A program made the position numbers and the translations under genes. From NCBI RefSeq assembly GCF_000006985.1, contig NC_002932.3, forward strand, positions 1,413,109-1,477,108: a stretch of 64,000 nt of DNA, given 5' to 3'. How positions within the stretch are numbered: position 1 is the stretch's first letter; every line of letters starts with the position of its first letter. The DNA comes from Chlorobaculum tepidum TLS (GTDB lineage Bacteria; Bacteroidota; Chlorobiia; Chlorobiales; Chlorobiaceae). The notes under the pieces were generated by a model. It made no database searches and was not told the origin of the DNA. It saw nothing but the letters and a program-made list of their open reading frames with translations. Below are positions 62,681 through 64,000 of the stretch, piece after piece.

Positions 62681-63910
62681 CTACTCCCCCGCCACCGCTC
62701 TGAACATCGCCTCATACGCGGCACTCATCTCAACCTTGCGGCGCGCCATCACCTTTCTCGCAGTCTCGACGGCTTTGTCGGCTTCGTACCGTGCCGTGCC
62801 GGGATTGCCGTCGCCCCAGCTAAATGAGGGGACGTATTTCGCGGGCATTCCGTTGCCGAAGATGTTCGACGAGATGCCGACCACCGTGCCGGTGTTGAAG
62901 CGGGTGCCGATGGAGCATTTCGAGTGCTCGCCCATCAAGAGGCCGAGAAACTGCTGGCCGGTGGCCATTTTCCCGTGCGCGGTCTCGATGCTCACCGGGC
63001 TGTAGTTGTTCTTGAGGTCGGAGGTGTCGGTGCCCGCGCCAAGGTTGCACCAACTCGAAATGTAGGAGTGGCCGAGGAAACCGTCGTGCTGCTTGTTCGA
63101 AAACGGCTCCATGATCGAATCCTCGATCTCGCCGCCCGCCTTCGCGCCGCCGCCGATGCAGACGTTGCTGTAAATCCGCGCGCCGCTCTTCACCCTCGCA
63201 CCCGGCGCAATGTACACGTTCTCCATCAGCAGCGCCACCGGCTCTACCACCGCACCCGCGCCGATATAGATAAAGCCGTCGCTTGCATCGAGCACCGCGC
63301 CAGCCTTGACCTCCGCGCCTTTCTCGACGGTGATCGCGGACGGATTGACCAGAATCGCCGACGGGTGCACCTCGCCCTCGATCCGCCCGAGCGCCAGAGC
63401 CGCGCCGTCCTCGCGCATCATCGCCGGATGCATCGCCACGGGATCCCAGAGATTCTCGATCAAACGGAACCCGGAAACTTCGACGCACGAGAACGCACCG
63501 GCCAGCACCATGCCATCGATGGTATCCGGAAACACCGTTTCCAAAACATGAAGCGGCTCCGCCGTGGTGCGGCAAAACAAAAGATTGCCGTTCTGAATGA
63601 GCGCCTCGCCCGGCGCAATTTTGCGCGCGTCGATGAACTGCGTCACCGCCGCATCGCAGATGAGTCGCCCGTTGACGAGCAGCACCTCATCCTCCAGAAC
63701 ACGGTTGACCACCGAGCCGGGATTGGCCTCCGCGAACCACGGCGCGATATGGCGGCGCAAGTGCCAGGTCAACTTCTGCCGAGCGCCGAGGGCCTCGACG
63801 AAACGCTGACGGAGCGAAAAGCAACCGGTCACGAGATCGTACACCGGCTTCAGGTCGGCGAGCGGCGAGAAGCGGAGCGTTTTTTCGTCTTCAACAATGA
63901 TGACCTGCAT
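62681..63910 (-). CDS. GlmU-like putative sugar nucleotidyltransferase with left-handed beta helix
   Basis: A 409-residue protein of the GlmU-like family found in Bacteroidetes and Chlorobi. The N-terminal half has a degenerate nucleotidyltransferase-like region (IIVEDEKTLRFSPLADLKPVYDLVTG at 4-29). The C-terminal half (about 185-370) consists of hexapeptide repeats of a left-handed beta helix (IGAGAVVEPVALLMENVYIAPGAR and following), usual in acyl- and nucleotidyltransferases. The canonical GxGTRM loop of GlmU is missing, so true UDP-GlcNAc synthesis is doubtful. Substrate unknown. It begins 15 bp after the stop of a partial gene. Confidence 0.85.
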   Translation of the reverse strand: MQVIIVEDEKTLRFSPLADLKPVYDLVTGCFSLRQRFVEALGARQKLTWHLRRHIAPWFAEANPGSVVNRVLEDEVLLVNGRLICDAAVTQFIDARKIAPGEALIQNGNLLFCRTTAEPLHVLETVFPDTIDGMVLAGAFSCVEVSGFRLIENLWDPVAMHPAMMREDGAALALGRIEGEVHPSAILVNPSAITVEKGAEVKAGAVLDASDGFIYIGAGAVVEPVALLMENVYIAPGARVKSGARIYSNVCIGGGAKAGGEIEDSIMEPFSNKQHDGFLGHSYISSWCNLGAGTDTSDLKNNYSPVSIETAHGKMATGQQFLGLLMGEHSKCSIGTRFNTGTVVGISSNIFGNGMPAKYVPSFSWGDGNPGTARYEADKAVETARKVMARRKVEMSAAYEAMFRAVAGE

Positions 63911-63925
63911 GGGAATCGATTTTCG

Positions 63926-64000
63926 TTATGGCTCGTAAAGCATCTCGACCGCGAGCGGCTCGGCGGTGATGGCGATTGCGCCGCCAACCTTCTCGATCAC
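63926..64000 (-). CDS. 3' end of an unidentified gene, cut by the window
   Basis: The last 24 codons and TAA of a minus-strand frame (VIEKVGGAIAIT, AEPLAVEMLYEP). It ends 15 bp before the GlmU-like gene and is probably in one operon with it. Too short to name. Confidence 0.6.
   Translation of the reverse strand: MIEKVGGAIAITAEPLAVEMLYEP

Overview
The window is a chromosomal segment of a green sulfur bacterium, most likely Chlorobaculum (Chlorobium) tepidum or a very close relative. The grounds are: an 1102-residue LRR-Roc-COR (Roco) protein that fits the well-studied CtRoco; a thioredoxin-reductase-like ferredoxin-NADP reductase; a short primary sigma factor of the Bacteroidetes/Chlorobi type; and a compact nif cluster with two PII-like genes between nifH and nifD, as in strict anaerobes and archaea. 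No tRNA, rRNA, CRISPR array or prophage was seen.

Layout. 1-7.1 kb: malate dehydrogenase, then a six-gene minus-strand operon (Cys-rich small protein, FNR, MenA, N-carbamoylputrescine amidase, Ste24-like protease, agmatine deiminase) that combines electron transfer, menaquinone synthesis and the agmatine-to-putrescine route. 7.1-10.6 kb: hisF, a VanZ-like membrane protein, tatA, a DUF4136 lipoprotein, and a toxin-antitoxin locus with two antitoxin-like genes and a toxin broken by one extra A. 10.6-14.4 kb: acetate kinase and phosphoketolase. 14.6-18.5 kb: the Roco gene, overlapping by 4 nt with hypoxanthine phosphoribosyltransferase.

18.6-36.4 kb is a nitrogen-fixation and molybdenum island: nifV-nifA, a decayed ISL3-family insertion sequence, a consensus sigma-54 promoter, nifH-nifI1-nifI2-nifD-nifK, a structured spacer, nifE-nifN-nifB, a 2Fe-2S ferredoxin, then a TonB-dependent receptor, modE and modA. 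Three 24-bp elements of one pattern, CGYTATWAC-N7-ACMWAWCG, lie before the TonB receptor (two) and modA (one). They look like ModE operators. This suggests that an outer-membrane receptor belongs to the molybdenum regulon that feeds nitrogenase, and it is the most interesting new reading of the window.

36.4-64 kb is mostly housekeeping: RelA/SpoT, UvrB, an M16 lipoprotein peptidase with an LptF/G permease and a SAM hydrolase-family enzyme, the primary sigma factor, ValS, ClpP, ThyX, AccD, a patatin/BamA-like fusion with SurE and BshC, a cytochrome c maturation operon (HTH regulator, Ccs1/ResB, CcsA/ResC) facing a small c-type cytochrome, a LOG-family enzyme with anthranilate/PABA synthase subunit II, and a GlmU-like protein. 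The last 75 bases are the 3' end of an unidentified minus-strand gene.

Where the longest frame carries a non-homologous N-terminal extension, the start was moved to the conserved N-terminus. Family calls rest on motifs and remembered family features; no database search was run.
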